Origin: Clostridium sp. JN-9
GTDB taxonomy: Bacteria; Bacillota; Clostridia; Clostridiales; Clostridiaceae
Assembly (NCBI RefSeq): GCF_004103695.1
Contig: NZ_CP035280.1
Span: forward strand, 620,001-684,000
DNA length: 64,000 nucleotides
Direction of reading: 5' to 3'
Part shown: positions 1-11,097 of the stretch, piece by piece
How the letters are laid out: each line of letters begins with the position of its first letter
How positions within the stretch are numbered: the first letter of the stretch is position 1
Made by a program: the position numbers and the translations under genes
Notes under the pieces: generated by a model
Told to the model about the DNA's origin: nothing
Databases searched by the model: none
What the model saw: the letters and a program-made list of their open reading frames with translations, nothing else

Positions 1-804
1 TTCAGGTGGAACATGCAGGCAAATGGCAGCTATATAGGGGTGGCTCTGGGCAGGGTAATTGAGGTAGAAAAAAAGGAAAATGATTTATACATATACAATA
101 CAAGTATGAAAGAGTTCAATGAATTATGGATTAATTATTTTGATTTAAATAGAGATTATAGTGCTGTAAAAGAAACTCTCAGCAAAGACCCATTATTGCA
201 GAAAGCAGTGGACTTCGGATATGGTATAAGGCTGCTTCAGCAGGATGAATTTGAACTAACTGTATCATTTATTATTTCATCTAATAACAGAATCCCAATG
301 ATTAAGAGAGCTATAGAAAATATAAGTAAAAAATGGGGCAGTGAGATAATTTACAAAGGTGAAAAATATTATACATTTCCAACTATACAGTCATTAAAGA
401 ATGCATCTTTAGAGGATCTGCAAAATTGCGGAGTTGGTTTCAGGGCCAGATATATAGCAGATACCGTAGAAAAGATATATGAAAGCAATAAAGAAGAGTA
501 TAAACAATTTGACTTAAAAACAATTAAAAAGTTAGATGATGATGATTGTCATAAGGCACTCCAGAATTTTATGGGTATCGGGCCTAAGGTGGCAGATTGT
601 ATTATGTTATTTTCAATGGAAAAATATACAGCTTTTCCAGTTGATGTGTGGGTAAAAAAGGCTATGATATATTTCTATATGGCACCAGATGTTTCCCTGA
701 AAAAGATAAGAGACTTTGGCCGGGATAAATTTAGGGAATTATCAGGATTTGCGCAGCAGTATTTATTTTATTATGCCAGAGAAAATAAAATTCAGATAGA
801 ATAA
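1..804 (+). CDS. ogg: 8-oxoguanine DNA glycosylase (OGG family), 5' end cut by the window
   Basis: Base-excision repair enzyme that removes 8-oxoguanine from DNA and nicks the abasic site. The frame is open from the first base and starts FRWN, matching the conserved N-terminal region of OGG proteins, so the Met at 13 is internal and the true start lies upstream. The C-terminal half is a helix-hairpin-helix GPD domain: GIGPKVADC carries the catalytic Lys (codon 586-588) and FPVDVW the catalytic Asp. The gene is followed by a 180-base A+T-rich gap before the hydrogenase. Family assignment is secure; the exact OGG subfamily is not decided here. Confidence 0.9.
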   Translation, partial: FRWNMQANGSYIGVALGRVIEVEKKENDLYIYNTSMKEFNELWINYFDLNRDYSAVKETLSKDPLLQKAVDFGYGIRLLQQDEFELTVSFIISSNNRIPMIKRAIENISKKWGSEIIYKGEKYYTFPTIQSLKNASLEDLQNCGVGFRARYIADTVEKIYESNKEEYKQFDLKTIKKLDDDDCHKALQNFMGIGPKVADCIMLFSMEKYTAFPVDVWVKKAMIYFYMAPDVSLKKIRDFGRDKFRELSGFAQQYLFYYARENKIQIE

Positions 805-987
805 AATATAATAAATTATCTATTTAGCTGTTTCATATTTAACAAATATCTGTTATAATGTATTATGTGAATTGTCATAGGACATAGAGATACTGTATTA
901 GTAAAATGACAGACATTTTTGATACAATTAAACAAAGAAATTTGTACAATATTAAGGGTTATCTTGTATGACTTAGGAGGTTATATA

Positions 988-2475
988 ATGTTTAAATTTG
1001 AGACTCAGCTAAAAAAACTTAAATACCAAGCATTAAAAGAAGTAGCACTGATGGTTAAAGAAAATAGATTAAATAAGAATGAATTAATAAAAGCACCTTA
1101 TGATGTAATTAAGGGAGATAAAGCAGAATACAGATGCTGTGTATACAGAGAAAGAGCAGTCTTCTACGAAAGAGTTCAGATGGCAGCAGGATGCATGCCG
1201 GATGATAATATATTACATGACTTAGTTGAGGTAAAAGATGAGGATCAAATTATATATGTAATGCCTGCTGCCTGTGATAAGTGCCCTATTGTTAAATACT
1301 CAGTAACAGATGCCTGCAGAGGATGTATACAGCATAAATGTATGGAGGTATGTCCAGCTGGGGCAATTACAAGAGTTGCAGGAAGATCATATATAAATCA
1401 GGATTTGTGTAAGGAATGCGGAATGTGTAAAAAGGCATGTCCATATACTGCTATTGCTGAAGTTATGAGACCTTGTAAAAAAGCGTGCCCAACTGGAGCA
1501 TTGGAAATTAATTCTGAAAATAAACAGGCTATGATAAAGCAGGAAGAATGCATAAATTGCGGTGCCTGCATGGCAGCATGTCCATTTGGTGCAATAGCTG
1601 ATAAAAGTTTTATAATTGATGTTACTAAAGCATTAATGGATAATAAAAAGATGTATGCAGTAGCTGCTCCAGCCATAACAGGTCAGTTCGGACCAAAAGT
1701 ATCTGTGGAACAGGTAAAAACTGCCTTTAAGCAGTTAGGATTTACAGATATGTTTGAGGCAGCCTGTGGTGCAGATGCTGTTACAGTGCATGAAAGCAGT
1801 GAATTTATTGAAAGAATGGAAAAAGGAAACAAATACATGACTAGTTCCTGCTGTCCTGGCTTTGTTGGATATATAGAAAAAAAATTCCCTGATCAGGCAG
1901 ATAAAATATCTACCACGGTTTCACCTATGGTTGCAACAGCAAGACTGATTAAAAAAATAGATAAAGATGCATTGGTAGTATTTGTTGGACCATGTACGGC
2001 TAAAAAGTCTGAAATAAAAAGAGAGGGAATTAAAGAGTCTGTAGATTATGTAATGACATTTGAAGAGATAATGGCTCTTATGGGTGCCTTTAATATAGAT
2101 CCTGAAACCTGTGAAGGAACAAAAGTTGATGATGCATCATACTTTGGAAGAGGATTTGCTCAAGGTGGAGGATTAACAGCAGCCATTGAAAATTATGTAA
2201 AAGGTAAAGAACTGCCAATTGGATTTAAACCTGTTAAAGCAAGCGGTGCGGATGAAATAAAGAAGGCAATGACTATGGGTAAAGTCGGAAGATTAGCAGG
2301 TAATTTTATTGAAGGAATGATGTGCGAAGGCGGCTGTATTGGCGGGCCGGCAACTACCATTTCTTTAATGAAAGCTAAAATAAACTTAAATAAATTTAGT
2401 TCACAGTCATCTAAAAAGAATGTATCTGAAAATGAGAAATTAAATAATTTTAAGGAAACAAATATGCAGGTATAG
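988..2475 (+). CDS. [FeFe] hydrogenase, group B type, with ferredoxin-like clusters
   Basis: Monomeric iron hydrogenase of 495 aa, probably cytoplasmic. The start is placed at the ATG preceded by TTAGGAGG; an upstream in-frame start exists but has no ribosome site. The N-terminal half holds cysteine runs typical of 4Fe-4S clusters (CKECGMCKKACP and CINCGACMAACP). The H-cluster part has the three signatures in group B form: TSSCCPGF, VGPCTAKKSE and EGMMCEGGCIGGP. Group A enzymes instead carry MPC and ACPGGC forms. About 30 polar residues follow the last motif. Group B enzymes are common in Clostridia and poorly characterised, and the direction of catalysis cannot be read from sequence. It appears monocistronic, with its own terminator. 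Confidence 0.9.
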   Translation: MFKFETQLKKLKYQALKEVALMVKENRLNKNELIKAPYDVIKGDKAEYRCCVYRERAVFYERVQMAAGCMPDDNILHDLVEVKDEDQIIYVMPAACDKCPIVKYSVTDACRGCIQHKCMEVCPAGAITRVAGRSYINQDLCKECGMCKKACPYTAIAEVMRPCKKACPTGALEINSENKQAMIKQEECINCGACMAACPFGAIADKSFIIDVTKALMDNKKMYAVAAPAITGQFGPKVSVEQVKTAFKQLGFTDMFEAACGADAVTVHESSEFIERMEKGNKYMTSSCCPGFVGYIEKKFPDQADKISTTVSPMVATARLIKKIDKDALVVFVGPCTAKKSEIKREGIKESVDYVMTFEEIMALMGAFNIDPETCEGTKVDDASYFGRGFAQGGGLTAAIENYVKGKELPIGFKPVKASGADEIKKAMTMGKVGRLAGNFIEGMMCEGGCIGGPATTISLMKAKINLNKFSSQSSKKNVSENEKLNNFKETNMQV

Positions 2476-2489
2476 ATTAAATTATATTT

Positions 2490-2532
2490 AATGCCATGTA
2501 ATAGAATAAAGTTCTATTACAGGGCATTTTTT
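2490..2532 (+). terminator. Rho-independent terminator after the hydrogenase gene
   Basis: AATGCC and TGTAATAGAA pair with TTCTATTACA and GGCATT around a short A-rich loop, followed by a run of T. Confidence 0.85.
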
Positions 2533-2626
2533 GTGTTATAATACATTTATTTATATGAATTTGCTAATAAAATCACAGCATAAATAATTAAGAATATATA
2601 ATACATAATAAACGTAAGGTGATAAA

Positions 2627-3334
2627 ATGGGTAAAGAATTTAAAAATATTTTTGCTGTCATTAAAAAAAATAAAGTGAAAATTGTTTTATGCCTGCTTTT
2701 AATTTTTTCAGCCTATGTGGCTTTTCAGTATTTCAGTAAGTATTTTTATGAATTTAGAGATGAGGAAAAAGTCAAAACAATTATAATGTCTTACGGCAAG
2801 TATAGTGTGTTTGCTTTTTTGGCACTTCAATTCTTACAGGTAGCAGTGTTTTTTATACCTGGCGAAATAATACAGATTTCAGGGGGATATATATATGGCA
2901 CATGGTATGGGGCATTAATATCAATAATAGGTATTTCACTAGGAAGCATATTTGCATATTCTATCTCTCATTATTTTGGGAAGCCTTTATTAAATAAGAT
3001 AGTTCACAAAAAAAATATAAGTTTTTTTGATAAGGTAAGCAATTATGGCAAAATTGATTATGTAGTTTTTTTACTTTACTTAATCCCAGGTATTCCAAAG
3101 GACGCTCTGGCATATATATGCGGAGTATCTAAAATAAATTTAAAAAAATTTATTTGCTTATCTACATTGGGAAGAATACCTTGTGTTGTTGTTTCAGCAT
3201 ACTTTGGAGCAAATATTAATAATGGAAAGAATGGAATGCTTATTTTTATTTCAGTACTAATGTGCCTGCTATTCTTAGTAGGAATTTACAAGGGAGATAA
3301 AATAATAAAGGGCATGGTAAGGAAAGGAAAGTAG
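2627..3334 (+). CDS. TVP38/TMEM64 (VTT domain) family membrane protein
   Basis: Integral membrane protein of 235 aa with a hydrophobic N-terminal segment after a basic start, several further hydrophobic segments, and the VTT-domain pattern: a loop with PGEIIQISGG around residue 80 and a second re-entrant-like PGIPKDALAY stretch around residue 155. VTT/DedA proteins are implicated in lipid or undecaprenyl-phosphate translocation and envelope homeostasis. The start has AAGGTG 6 bases upstream. It stands alone between the hydrogenase and groES; nothing in the context gives a specific substrate. Confidence 0.85.
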   Translation: MGKEFKNIFAVIKKNKVKIVLCLLLIFSAYVAFQYFSKYFYEFRDEEKVKTIIMSYGKYSVFAFLALQFLQVAVFFIPGEIIQISGGYIYGTWYGALISIIGISLGSIFAYSISHYFGKPLLNKIVHKKNISFFDKVSNYGKIDYVVFLLYLIPGIPKDALAYICGVSKINLKKFICLSTLGRIPCVVVSAYFGANINNGKNGMLIFISVLMCLLFLVGIYKGDKIIKGMVRKGK

Positions 3335-3556
3335 TATAAAATCCATAAAAGTTGTCAAAAGTATTTAAATAACCATGCTTTTATTAAAAGATATATCCTA
3401 ATTTTTGAATTTATTTCATATGTAAAGAAATGATTAGTAAATTAGAGAGAAAATGAAATAATAATAGTTAATAAATTATACATGCAATTAATTAGGCTAA
3501 AACAGCCAAAAACAAGTTTGCTATTATAAAGTGTATTAATTATTATAATAGTTGTA

Positions 3557-3583
3557 TTAGCACTCAATATTAGTGAGTGCTAA
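3557..3583 (+). promoter_or_regulatory. CIRCE operator (HrcA binding site) of groESL
   Basis: Perfect 9-9-9 element: TTAGCACTC, nine bases, GAGTGCTAA. A TATAAT hexamer at 3544-3549 puts the expected transcription start at or just before the operator, which fits repression by HrcA. No good -35 box is visible. Confidence 0.97.
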
Positions 3584-3607
3584 CAATAAAGTGATTATTA
3601 TTTTTAA

Positions 3608-3919
<312 letters not shown>

Positions 3920-3937
3920 TTAAAAGTTATGTTTTAA

Positions 3938-5587
<1,650 letters not shown>

Positions 5588-5590
5588 TAA

Positions 5591-5624
5591 AAATAGCTCT
5601 CGAGAAATCGGGAGCTATTTTTAT
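5591..5624 (+). terminator. Terminator after groEL
   Basis: AAATAGCTCTCGA, loop GAAA, TCGGGAGCTATTT, then T-rich. It may also serve the convergent RpiR gene, which ends about 30 bases away. Confidence 0.9.
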
Positions 5625-5650
5625 GTGCTTTATAAAACTTACTGTAAATA

Positions 5651-6508
5651 TTACATTCTTGTATATGCAATTGCTTTTCTCATCCTCTGAGTGGCTGCAT
5701 GGGTTAATTCCTTTCTTTTCAAAACAACGCTCATATATATACAGTCAATTATAGTCAAGTGAGCAATTCTGGAGGCAAAGGCTTCAAATTGATGACCTGT
5801 CTCTTGAGAAATAGCATTAAGAGTTATATCTGCTTTTTCACCCACTGGAGACTTTGAAAAAGAAGTTATTGCAATGGTTTTTACACCATTTTCTTTAGCT
5901 ATATTCAACAGATTTATCATATTCAAGTTTGATCCAGAATGGGAAATGATTACTACTGCATCCTTATTTGTGAGCTGGGCAATTGACATAAGCTGTAAAT
6001 GATTATCTGTATAAACTGAAACTTTAAGGCCAGTTCTCAAAAATTTATGATGTGCATCCATAGCAACTATTCCAGACCCGCCATTGCCGTAAAATACTAT
6101 TTGATCTGCTGCCAAAATAGTATCTGCTGCTTTTTCGATGAGGGCTGGATCTACTGAAAGCAGTGTATCATTTAAAGCTGTAATATTTGCCTTAAATACC
6201 TTGCTTACTATAGTTTGTTCATCATCATTTTCATTTATTTGTTCATTTGCATAATTATTATCAAGCACTTCTGTTAATTCTGTGGCTAAAGTAATTTTAA
6301 GTTCCTGAAATCCTTTTAAATTAATTTTTTTACAAAAACGAAAAATAGTAGCATCAGATACCTGAAGTTTTTCTGCTACCTGGCTTATTGTTGAATAAAT
6401 AAGATCCTTAGTATTATTCAAAATATAATCTGCAATTTTTTTTTCTGTTTCGTTAAATGTATTGTACTGAGATTTAATTTGAAGAATTTGATTTAGAGCA
6501 GGTTCCAT
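5651..6508 (-). CDS. MurR/RpiR family transcriptional regulator
   Basis: 285-aa regulator with an N-terminal RpiR-type helix-turn-helix (about residues 1-77, including SDATIFRFCKKINLKGFQELK) and a C-terminal SIS sugar-phosphate-binding domain (about 120-250, with FYGNGGSGIVAMDAHHK and VVIISHSGSN). The ATG has GAGGGTG upstream on this strand. It is transcribed divergently from the dehydrogenase/gnd/PTS operon, so it most likely controls that operon in response to a phosphorylated sugar acid. Two matching palindromes in the shared control region are candidate binding sites. The effector is an inference. Confidence 0.93.
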   Translation of the reverse strand: MEPALNQILQIKSQYNTFNETEKKIADYILNNTKDLIYSTISQVAEKLQVSDATIFRFCKKINLKGFQELKITLATELTEVLDNNYANEQINENDDEQTIVSKVFKANITALNDTLLSVDPALIEKAADTILAADQIVFYGNGGSGIVAMDAHHKFLRTGLKVSVYTDNHLQLMSIAQLTNKDAVVIISHSGSNLNMINLLNIAKENGVKTIAITSFSKSPVGEKADITLNAISQETGHQFEAFASRIAHLTIIDCIYMSVVLKRKELTHAATQRMRKAIAYTRM

Positions 6509-6660
6509 TACATCACCCTCTTATAAATGTATTATCAGATTATAATTATATACGAGAAAATTATTTTATGCAATATATAAGGAAATGAAAAAAATATACA
6601 TTATAAATCATAGTAGTGAATAATGTTTTAAAAAAGCATTATTTATTTTTTAACAATTGT

Positions 6661-6675
6661 TGAAAAAAATTTTCA
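6661..6675. promoter_or_regulatory. Candidate RpiR operator, copy 1
   Basis: Palindrome TGAAAA-N3-TTTTCA between the divergent regulator and operon. The same pattern recurs 64 bases downstream. Assignment to the adjacent RpiR protein is inference from position and repetition. Confidence 0.45.
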
Positions 6676-6724
6676 AATGATATATACTTAAGAAAGTAAA
6701 TTTATTTTACAAAGTAAAAATTTA

Positions 6725-6739
6725 TGAAAACTATTTTCA
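6725..6739. promoter_or_regulatory. Candidate RpiR operator, copy 2
   Basis: Second TGAAAA-N3-TTTTCA palindrome, differing from copy 1 only in the spacer. Same reasoning as copy 1. Confidence 0.45.
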
Positions 6740-6755
6740 AAACTAATATTTTAAT

Positions 6756-6769
6756 TGATAACGATATCA
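6756..6769. promoter_or_regulatory. cre site (CcpA catabolite repression)
   Basis: TGATAACGATATCA matches the cre consensus TGWNANCGNTNWCA at every fixed position and sits in a TTGATA/TATCAA palindrome. It lies 35 bases before the dehydrogenase start, consistent with glucose repression of the sugar-acid operon. Confidence 0.75.
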
Positions 6770-6803
6770 AGAATATATAAATTATTAAAAAAGGAGGAAC
6801 AAA

Positions 6804-7793
6804 ATGAGTACAAAGATAGCTATTGTAAATTCCAGCAGTTTTGGCAGGGTTTTTCCAGAACATATTGAAAAATTAAAAAAGCTAGGACAAGTAGACAGAT
6901 TTAATCTTCCAAAGGATATTGGAGGAAAGGCCCTGGCTGAAAAACTTATGGGGTATTCAGTAATAATCGCCAGTGTTACCGCACTATACAACAAAGAATT
7001 TTTTGAAAAAAAAGATAAAACTTTATTAATTTCCAGGCATGGAATTGGCTACAATAATATAGATGTTCCAGCTGCTACAGCAAAAGGTACTTTTATTACA
7101 AAGGTTGATGCACCTGTAGAGAGAGAAGCAGTAGCTGAAAATGCTATATCACTTTTAATGACTGTTTTAAGACAGATAGTACCTGCATCACTTAAAGTTA
7201 AAGAAGGCAAATGGGCTGAAAGAGCAAAGTTCATGGGATGCGAAATAAAGGGAAAGACTGCAGGTATAATTGGTCTTGGCAATATTGGAAGCAGAGTTGG
7301 AGAGATATTAAAGTATGGTTTTAATGCTGATATTGCTGCATATGATCCAAATCTTTCTGATGAAGAAATAAGAAAAAAGGGAGCAGAACCTGTATCTCTT
7401 GAACAGCTTCTTAAAAGGTCAGATATAATTTCTTTAAATGCTTCTATTAATGACACAAGCTATCATATTATCTCTGAAAAAGAATTTTCTCTTATGAAGA
7501 AAGGGGTCTACATTGTAAACACTGCAAGAGGAGAGCTGATGGAGCAAAACAGCTTATTGAAGGCATTAGATAAAGGCATTATAGCAGGGATGGGTATTGA
7601 TGTAGTTGAAGGTGAACCAATAGATGAACATCATCCTTTGTTAAGTTATAAAAATGTAGTTGTTACACCGCATACTTCAGCATATACCTATGAGTGCTTA
7701 AAGGGTATGGGAGATAAAGTAGTAGATAATGTTGAAAAGGTTCTAATAGGAGAAAAACCAGATAATGTTATTAATAGTGAATTACTAAAATAA
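6804..7793 (+). CDS. D-isomer-specific 2-hydroxyacid dehydrogenase
   Basis: NAD(P)-dependent oxidoreductase of 329 aa, normal for the family. The Rossmann motif GIIGLGNIGSRVG sits near residue 155. The catalytic Arg is in NTARGEL, the Glu in VVEGEP and the His in TPHTSA. AAGGAGG precedes the ATG. It is the first gene of an operon with gnd and a mannose-family PTS. The family includes 2-ketogluconate and 2-keto-6-phosphogluconate reductases (KguD of Pseudomonas) as well as glyoxylate, lactate and phosphoglycerate enzymes. The neighbouring gnd makes a 2-keto-6-phosphogluconate reductase role attractive, but the substrate is an inference from context. Confidence 0.9.
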   Translation: MSTKIAIVNSSSFGRVFPEHIEKLKKLGQVDRFNLPKDIGGKALAEKLMGYSVIIASVTALYNKEFFEKKDKTLLISRHGIGYNNIDVPAATAKGTFITKVDAPVEREAVAENAISLLMTVLRQIVPASLKVKEGKWAERAKFMGCEIKGKTAGIIGLGNIGSRVGEILKYGFNADIAAYDPNLSDEEIRKKGAEPVSLEQLLKRSDIISLNASINDTSYHIISEKEFSLMKKGVYIVNTARGELMEQNSLLKALDKGIIAGMGIDVVEGEPIDEHHPLLSYKNVVVTPHTSAYTYECLKGMGDKVVDNVEKVLIGEKPDNVINSELLK

Positions 7794-7812
7794 GTTTTGT
7801 GGAGGCAAAAAA

Positions 7813-9222
7813 ATGAAAGATATTGGATTAATTGGATTAGGAGTAATGGGAAAGAGTCTTGTTTTAAATATAGAAGATAAAGGCTATAAAGTAGCAGCTT
7901 ATAATTATACTCCAGAGGAAACTAGAAATTTAATGGATAATGAGGGAAAGGGGAAAAATATATCAGCCTTTTATGATCTTAAATCATTTGTAAATTCATT
8001 AAGTAAGCCAAGAAAAGTTTTTTTAATGATAACTGCTGGTAAACCAATAGACAGTATGATTGAAAAACTTATTCCTCTTCTTGATAAAGGCGATATTATC
8101 ATGGATGGAGGAAATTCATATTTTGGTGATACAACCAGAAGATTTAATGAATTAAAGGAAAAAGGCATACGATATCTTGGTGTAGGTGTTTCAGGGGGAG
8201 AAGCTGGAGCTCTTAATGGACCTTCACTAATGCCTGGAGGCTCAATAGAGGCTTATGAATTAGTTAAAGATATTTTAATTAAAATTTCTGCACGGACAGA
8301 AGATGGACCTTGCTGCACATATATTGGAGATGGTTCTGCAGGCCACTTTGTAAAAATGCTTCACAATGGTATAGAATATGCCATGATGCAGGCTATTTCA
8401 GAGACTTATGACATAATGCGTAAAGCATTAAAACTTTCCTCAGATGAAATTGGAGACATTTTTGAACATTGGAACTCCAAGGAATTAAATTCATTTTTAA
8501 TGGATATCTCATATAAAATTATGAAGCATAAAGATGAAAAAACAAAAAAACCATTAGTTGAGTTAGTTCTAGATAAGGCAGGTCAGAAGGGAACCGGGAA
8601 ATGGACTGCACAGACATCACTTGACCTGGGCATTCCCACACCTTCATTAACTGCAGCTGTACAGGGAAGGGTTTTATCTTATTTTAAAGAATATAGAAAA
8701 AGTTTATCTGAAAATGTTGATAAAAAGTATTCTGATATTTCATATGATAAAAATAAAATTGTAGAAGAATTAAAAAATTCATTATTGTTCTCAAGTTTTA
8801 TAATATTTTCACAGGGCCTATGGCTTATAGCAGAAGCTTCAAAAGTTTATGATTATAACATCGACCTTTCTGAGGTGCTTAAAATATGGAAGGGAGGATG
8901 CATAATCAGATCAAAAATGTTAGATTCTTTTAGAAAAATAATTGATGAAGACAGTAAAAATGTAAATCTTTTAAATAATAAAAAATCATTAGAATTTCTT
9001 ACTGAAAAACTTGATTCAATAAAGGATGTAACTTCTATTGCGGCAGACTTTTATATACCTGCCATAGTCCTTAATTCATCAATGGATTATTTCTATGGAA
9101 TGACTGAAGAAAACCTTCCTGCAAATCTTATTCAGGCACAGAGAGATTGTTTTGGTGCTCATACTTATGAGAGAATTGACGAAGGAGGGGTTTTCCATAC
9201 CGCAAATTGGGATAAGTATTAA
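7813..9222 (+). CDS. gnd: 6-phosphogluconate dehydrogenase, decarboxylating
   Basis: Converts 6-phosphogluconate to ribulose 5-phosphate and CO2 with NAD(P)+; 469 aa, full length. The N-terminal dinucleotide motif GLIGLGVMGKSL is present, the catalytic Lys and Glu are in HFVKMLHNGIEYAMMQ, and the family signature is LDKAGQKGTGKWTAQ. It begins 19 bases after the dehydrogenase with GTGGAGG upstream. Its position inside a PTS operon suggests that 6-phosphogluconate is produced here from an imported sugar acid rather than only by the oxidative pentose phosphate route. Confidence 0.96.
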   Translation: MKDIGLIGLGVMGKSLVLNIEDKGYKVAAYNYTPEETRNLMDNEGKGKNISAFYDLKSFVNSLSKPRKVFLMITAGKPIDSMIEKLIPLLDKGDIIMDGGNSYFGDTTRRFNELKEKGIRYLGVGVSGGEAGALNGPSLMPGGSIEAYELVKDILIKISARTEDGPCCTYIGDGSAGHFVKMLHNGIEYAMMQAISETYDIMRKALKLSSDEIGDIFEHWNSKELNSFLMDISYKIMKHKDEKTKKPLVELVLDKAGQKGTGKWTAQTSLDLGIPTPSLTAAVQGRVLSYFKEYRKSLSENVDKKYSDISYDKNKIVEELKNSLLFSSFIIFSQGLWLIAEASKVYDYNIDLSEVLKIWKGGCIIRSKMLDSFRKIIDEDSKNVNLLNNKKSLEFLTEKLDSIKDVTSIAADFYIPAIVLNSSMDYFYGMTEENLPANLIQAQRDCFGAHTYERIDEGGVFHTANWDKY

Positions 9223-9238
9223 TTTAACAATGGAATAA

Positions 9239-9350
9239 ATTTGTGTAAATGATAAAAACTTTGGAATAATACTATAAATAAAAGGCACAATATTAAGTTG
9301 AAAAGAAAGGGGAATCGGGGAAATTAATTTAAAATTATCATTACACAAAT
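9239..9350 (+). other. Long-range inverted repeat between gnd and the EIIC gene
   Basis: ATTTGTGTAAATGATAA (9239-9255) pairs with TTATCATTACACAAAT (9335-9350) with a single bulged A, enclosing about 79 bases. No T-run follows, so it does not look like a terminator. It may stabilise or process the operon mRNA. Confidence 0.5.
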
Positions 9351-9402
9351 ATTATTTAAATATAAAAATTAATTAATGAAATATTAAAGGAGGATTCATA
9401 AT

Positions 9403-10179
9403 ATGGGACAAGCTAGTTTAAGTGTAGCCCAAGCGCTGATAATTGCCATTTGGGTTGCCTTAGTTGAATCACGTTCTCTTGGTTATGCAACATTAAACCT
9501 TAGGTTCAGCCCTTTGATGACTGGTTTGGTAGTAGGTGTCGTTATGGGAGATGTTCCTAAAGCAATGATTATTACGGCTGCAATACAAATGATTTATATG
9601 GGCATGATTGCTCCAGGTGGTGCTATGCCTAGTGAGCCAGCAGTTGCTACTGCTATTGCAGTACCAGTTGCAATATTGGCAGGATTGAAACCCACAGCAG
9701 CAATTGCAGTTGCAGTGCCAGTTGGTTTGCTTGGAAATTATCTATATCAGGTTAGATTTTTACTGAACACATTTGTTATTCGTCTGACAGACAAATATGC
9801 AGCTGAAACCAACGATAAAGGATTGACATTATCCATAATAATAATACCAATAATTATAAGCTTTGCTCTATTTGTACCTTCAGTTTTTATAGCTCTTTAT
9901 TATGGAGCTCCAGTAATAGCCAGCTTTACAACTTCACTTTCAGGAAGTGTTTTATTCCATGTTTTGGATGTAGTAGGCGGAGGACTTGCAGCTTTAGGTA
10001 TTGCTTTAATTCTTAAAGTTATAGGTAAAAAACAGTATCTGGTTTTCTTCATGCTTGCATACTTTATGGCAGTTATGTTAAAGTCCCTTAAAATTAACAC
10101 TGTTACATTTGCAGTTGTTGGAGTAATAGTGGCATACTTATTTACTTTAGTAACCAGCAGTAAAGAATCTGAAGCATGA
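9403..10179 (+). CDS. PTS mannose/fructose/sorbose family, IIC component
   Basis: Membrane permease subunit of 258 aa with about six or seven hydrophobic segments. The opening AQALIIAIWVALVESR and the GDVPKAMIITAAIQMIYMG stretch are typical of mannose-family EIIC (EII-Sor type). AAAGGAGG precedes the ATG. The IID gene follows 20 bases later. With IID it forms the transport channel for the substrate phosphorylated through IIA and IIB. Family certain, substrate unknown. Confidence 0.93.
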   Translation: MGQASLSVAQALIIAIWVALVESRSLGYATLNLRFSPLMTGLVVGVVMGDVPKAMIITAAIQMIYMGMIAPGGAMPSEPAVATAIAVPVAILAGLKPTAAIAVAVPVGLLGNYLYQVRFLLNTFVIRLTDKYAAETNDKGLTLSIIIIPIIISFALFVPSVFIALYYGAPVIASFTTSLSGSVLFHVLDVVGGGLAALGIALILKVIGKKQYLVFFMLAYFMAVMLKSLKINTVTFAVVGVIVAYLFTLVTSSKESEA

Positions 10180-10199
10180 TATAAGGAGGGAAGATTAAA

Positions 10200-11063
10200 A
10201 TGAGTGATGAAAAAATAGTAAAAAGAGAGGAACCTGAAAAAATAACATCAAAGGACCTGAACAAGAGCTGGTTTAGATGGTGGTATGCAAATGAAATTCC
10301 TCACACATATGACAGAATGTTAGCACCTTCTTTTTTATGGGCTATGACACCTACTTTAAGAAAACTTTATAAAAACAAAGATGATCTACAGGAAGCCTAT
10401 AAAAGACATACACAATTTTTTAATACTCAGGCTCAATGGGGTGGTGGAACTATCCTTGGTATAACAACATCCTTGGAGGAAGCCAGAGCAAAGGCTTTAG
10501 CAGAGGGAAAAGAGGAGGAAGCAGTTACACCAGAAGTTATAAATAGTACAAAGATAGGATTAATGGGACCTTTGGCTGGTATTGGAGATGCAATTGACTC
10601 AGGTACAGTTCAATATATATTTATAGCAATTGCTTTACCATGGGCTCAGGCAGGCAATGCTATGGGTGCATTATTCCCATGGATTGCATTTACACTTGTA
10701 ACATTCCTATACGGGAACTACTTTACAAAACTTGGCTATAGACTTGGACGTACAGCTGCAGCAGAAATTATAGGCGGCAAGAATATGAAAAAGATAATTA
10801 GCGGATTATCTATTCTGGGTTTGTTTATGATGGGAATTTTGGCAGCTTCTTATGTTAAGGTTAATAGTTCATTAGTTTGGACAATTTCAGGGAAAAAGTT
10901 TGCACTTCAAGGTATTCTTGACTCCATACTGCCAGGTATATTACCACTTGTTACTGTATTAGGAGTTTATGCTTACTTTGATAAGAAAGGCTTAAAGATA
11001 ACAAAAGCACTTGTAGGCTTATCGATAATCTTAGCAGCTCTTGCTTTTCTGGGAATTCTATAA
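10200..11063 (+). CDS. PTS mannose/fructose/sorbose family, IID component
   Basis: Second membrane subunit of the transporter, 287 aa. It has the IID pattern of a soluble N-terminus with KSWFRWWYANEIPHTYDRM, then LGITTSLEEARA, and the GLMGPLAGIGDAIDSG motif, with hydrophobic segments towards the C-terminus. TAAGGAGGG precedes the ATG. Adjacent to IIC; IIA and IIB follow after a hairpin-containing gap. Confidence 0.93.
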   Translation: MSDEKIVKREEPEKITSKDLNKSWFRWWYANEIPHTYDRMLAPSFLWAMTPTLRKLYKNKDDLQEAYKRHTQFFNTQAQWGGGTILGITTSLEEARAKALAEGKEEEAVTPEVINSTKIGLMGPLAGIGDAIDSGTVQYIFIAIALPWAQAGNAMGALFPWIAFTLVTFLYGNYFTKLGYRLGRTAAAEIIGGKNMKKIISGLSILGLFMMGILAASYVKVNSSLVWTISGKKFALQGILDSILPGILPLVTVLGVYAYFDKKGLKITKALVGLSIILAALAFLGIL

Positions 11064-11097
11064 TAAAGAATAACTGAACACATTTTAAATTATGGAG

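Noticed and set aside
1398-1676. A minus-strand frame under the hydrogenase
   Set aside because: It mirrors the Cys-rich ferredoxin region and has no start signal.
6509-6803. Sigma-54 promoter for the mannose-family PTS operon
   Set aside because: Many such PTS operons use sigma-54 and a LevR activator, but I found no GG/GC -24/-12 motif, and the regulator is RpiR type.
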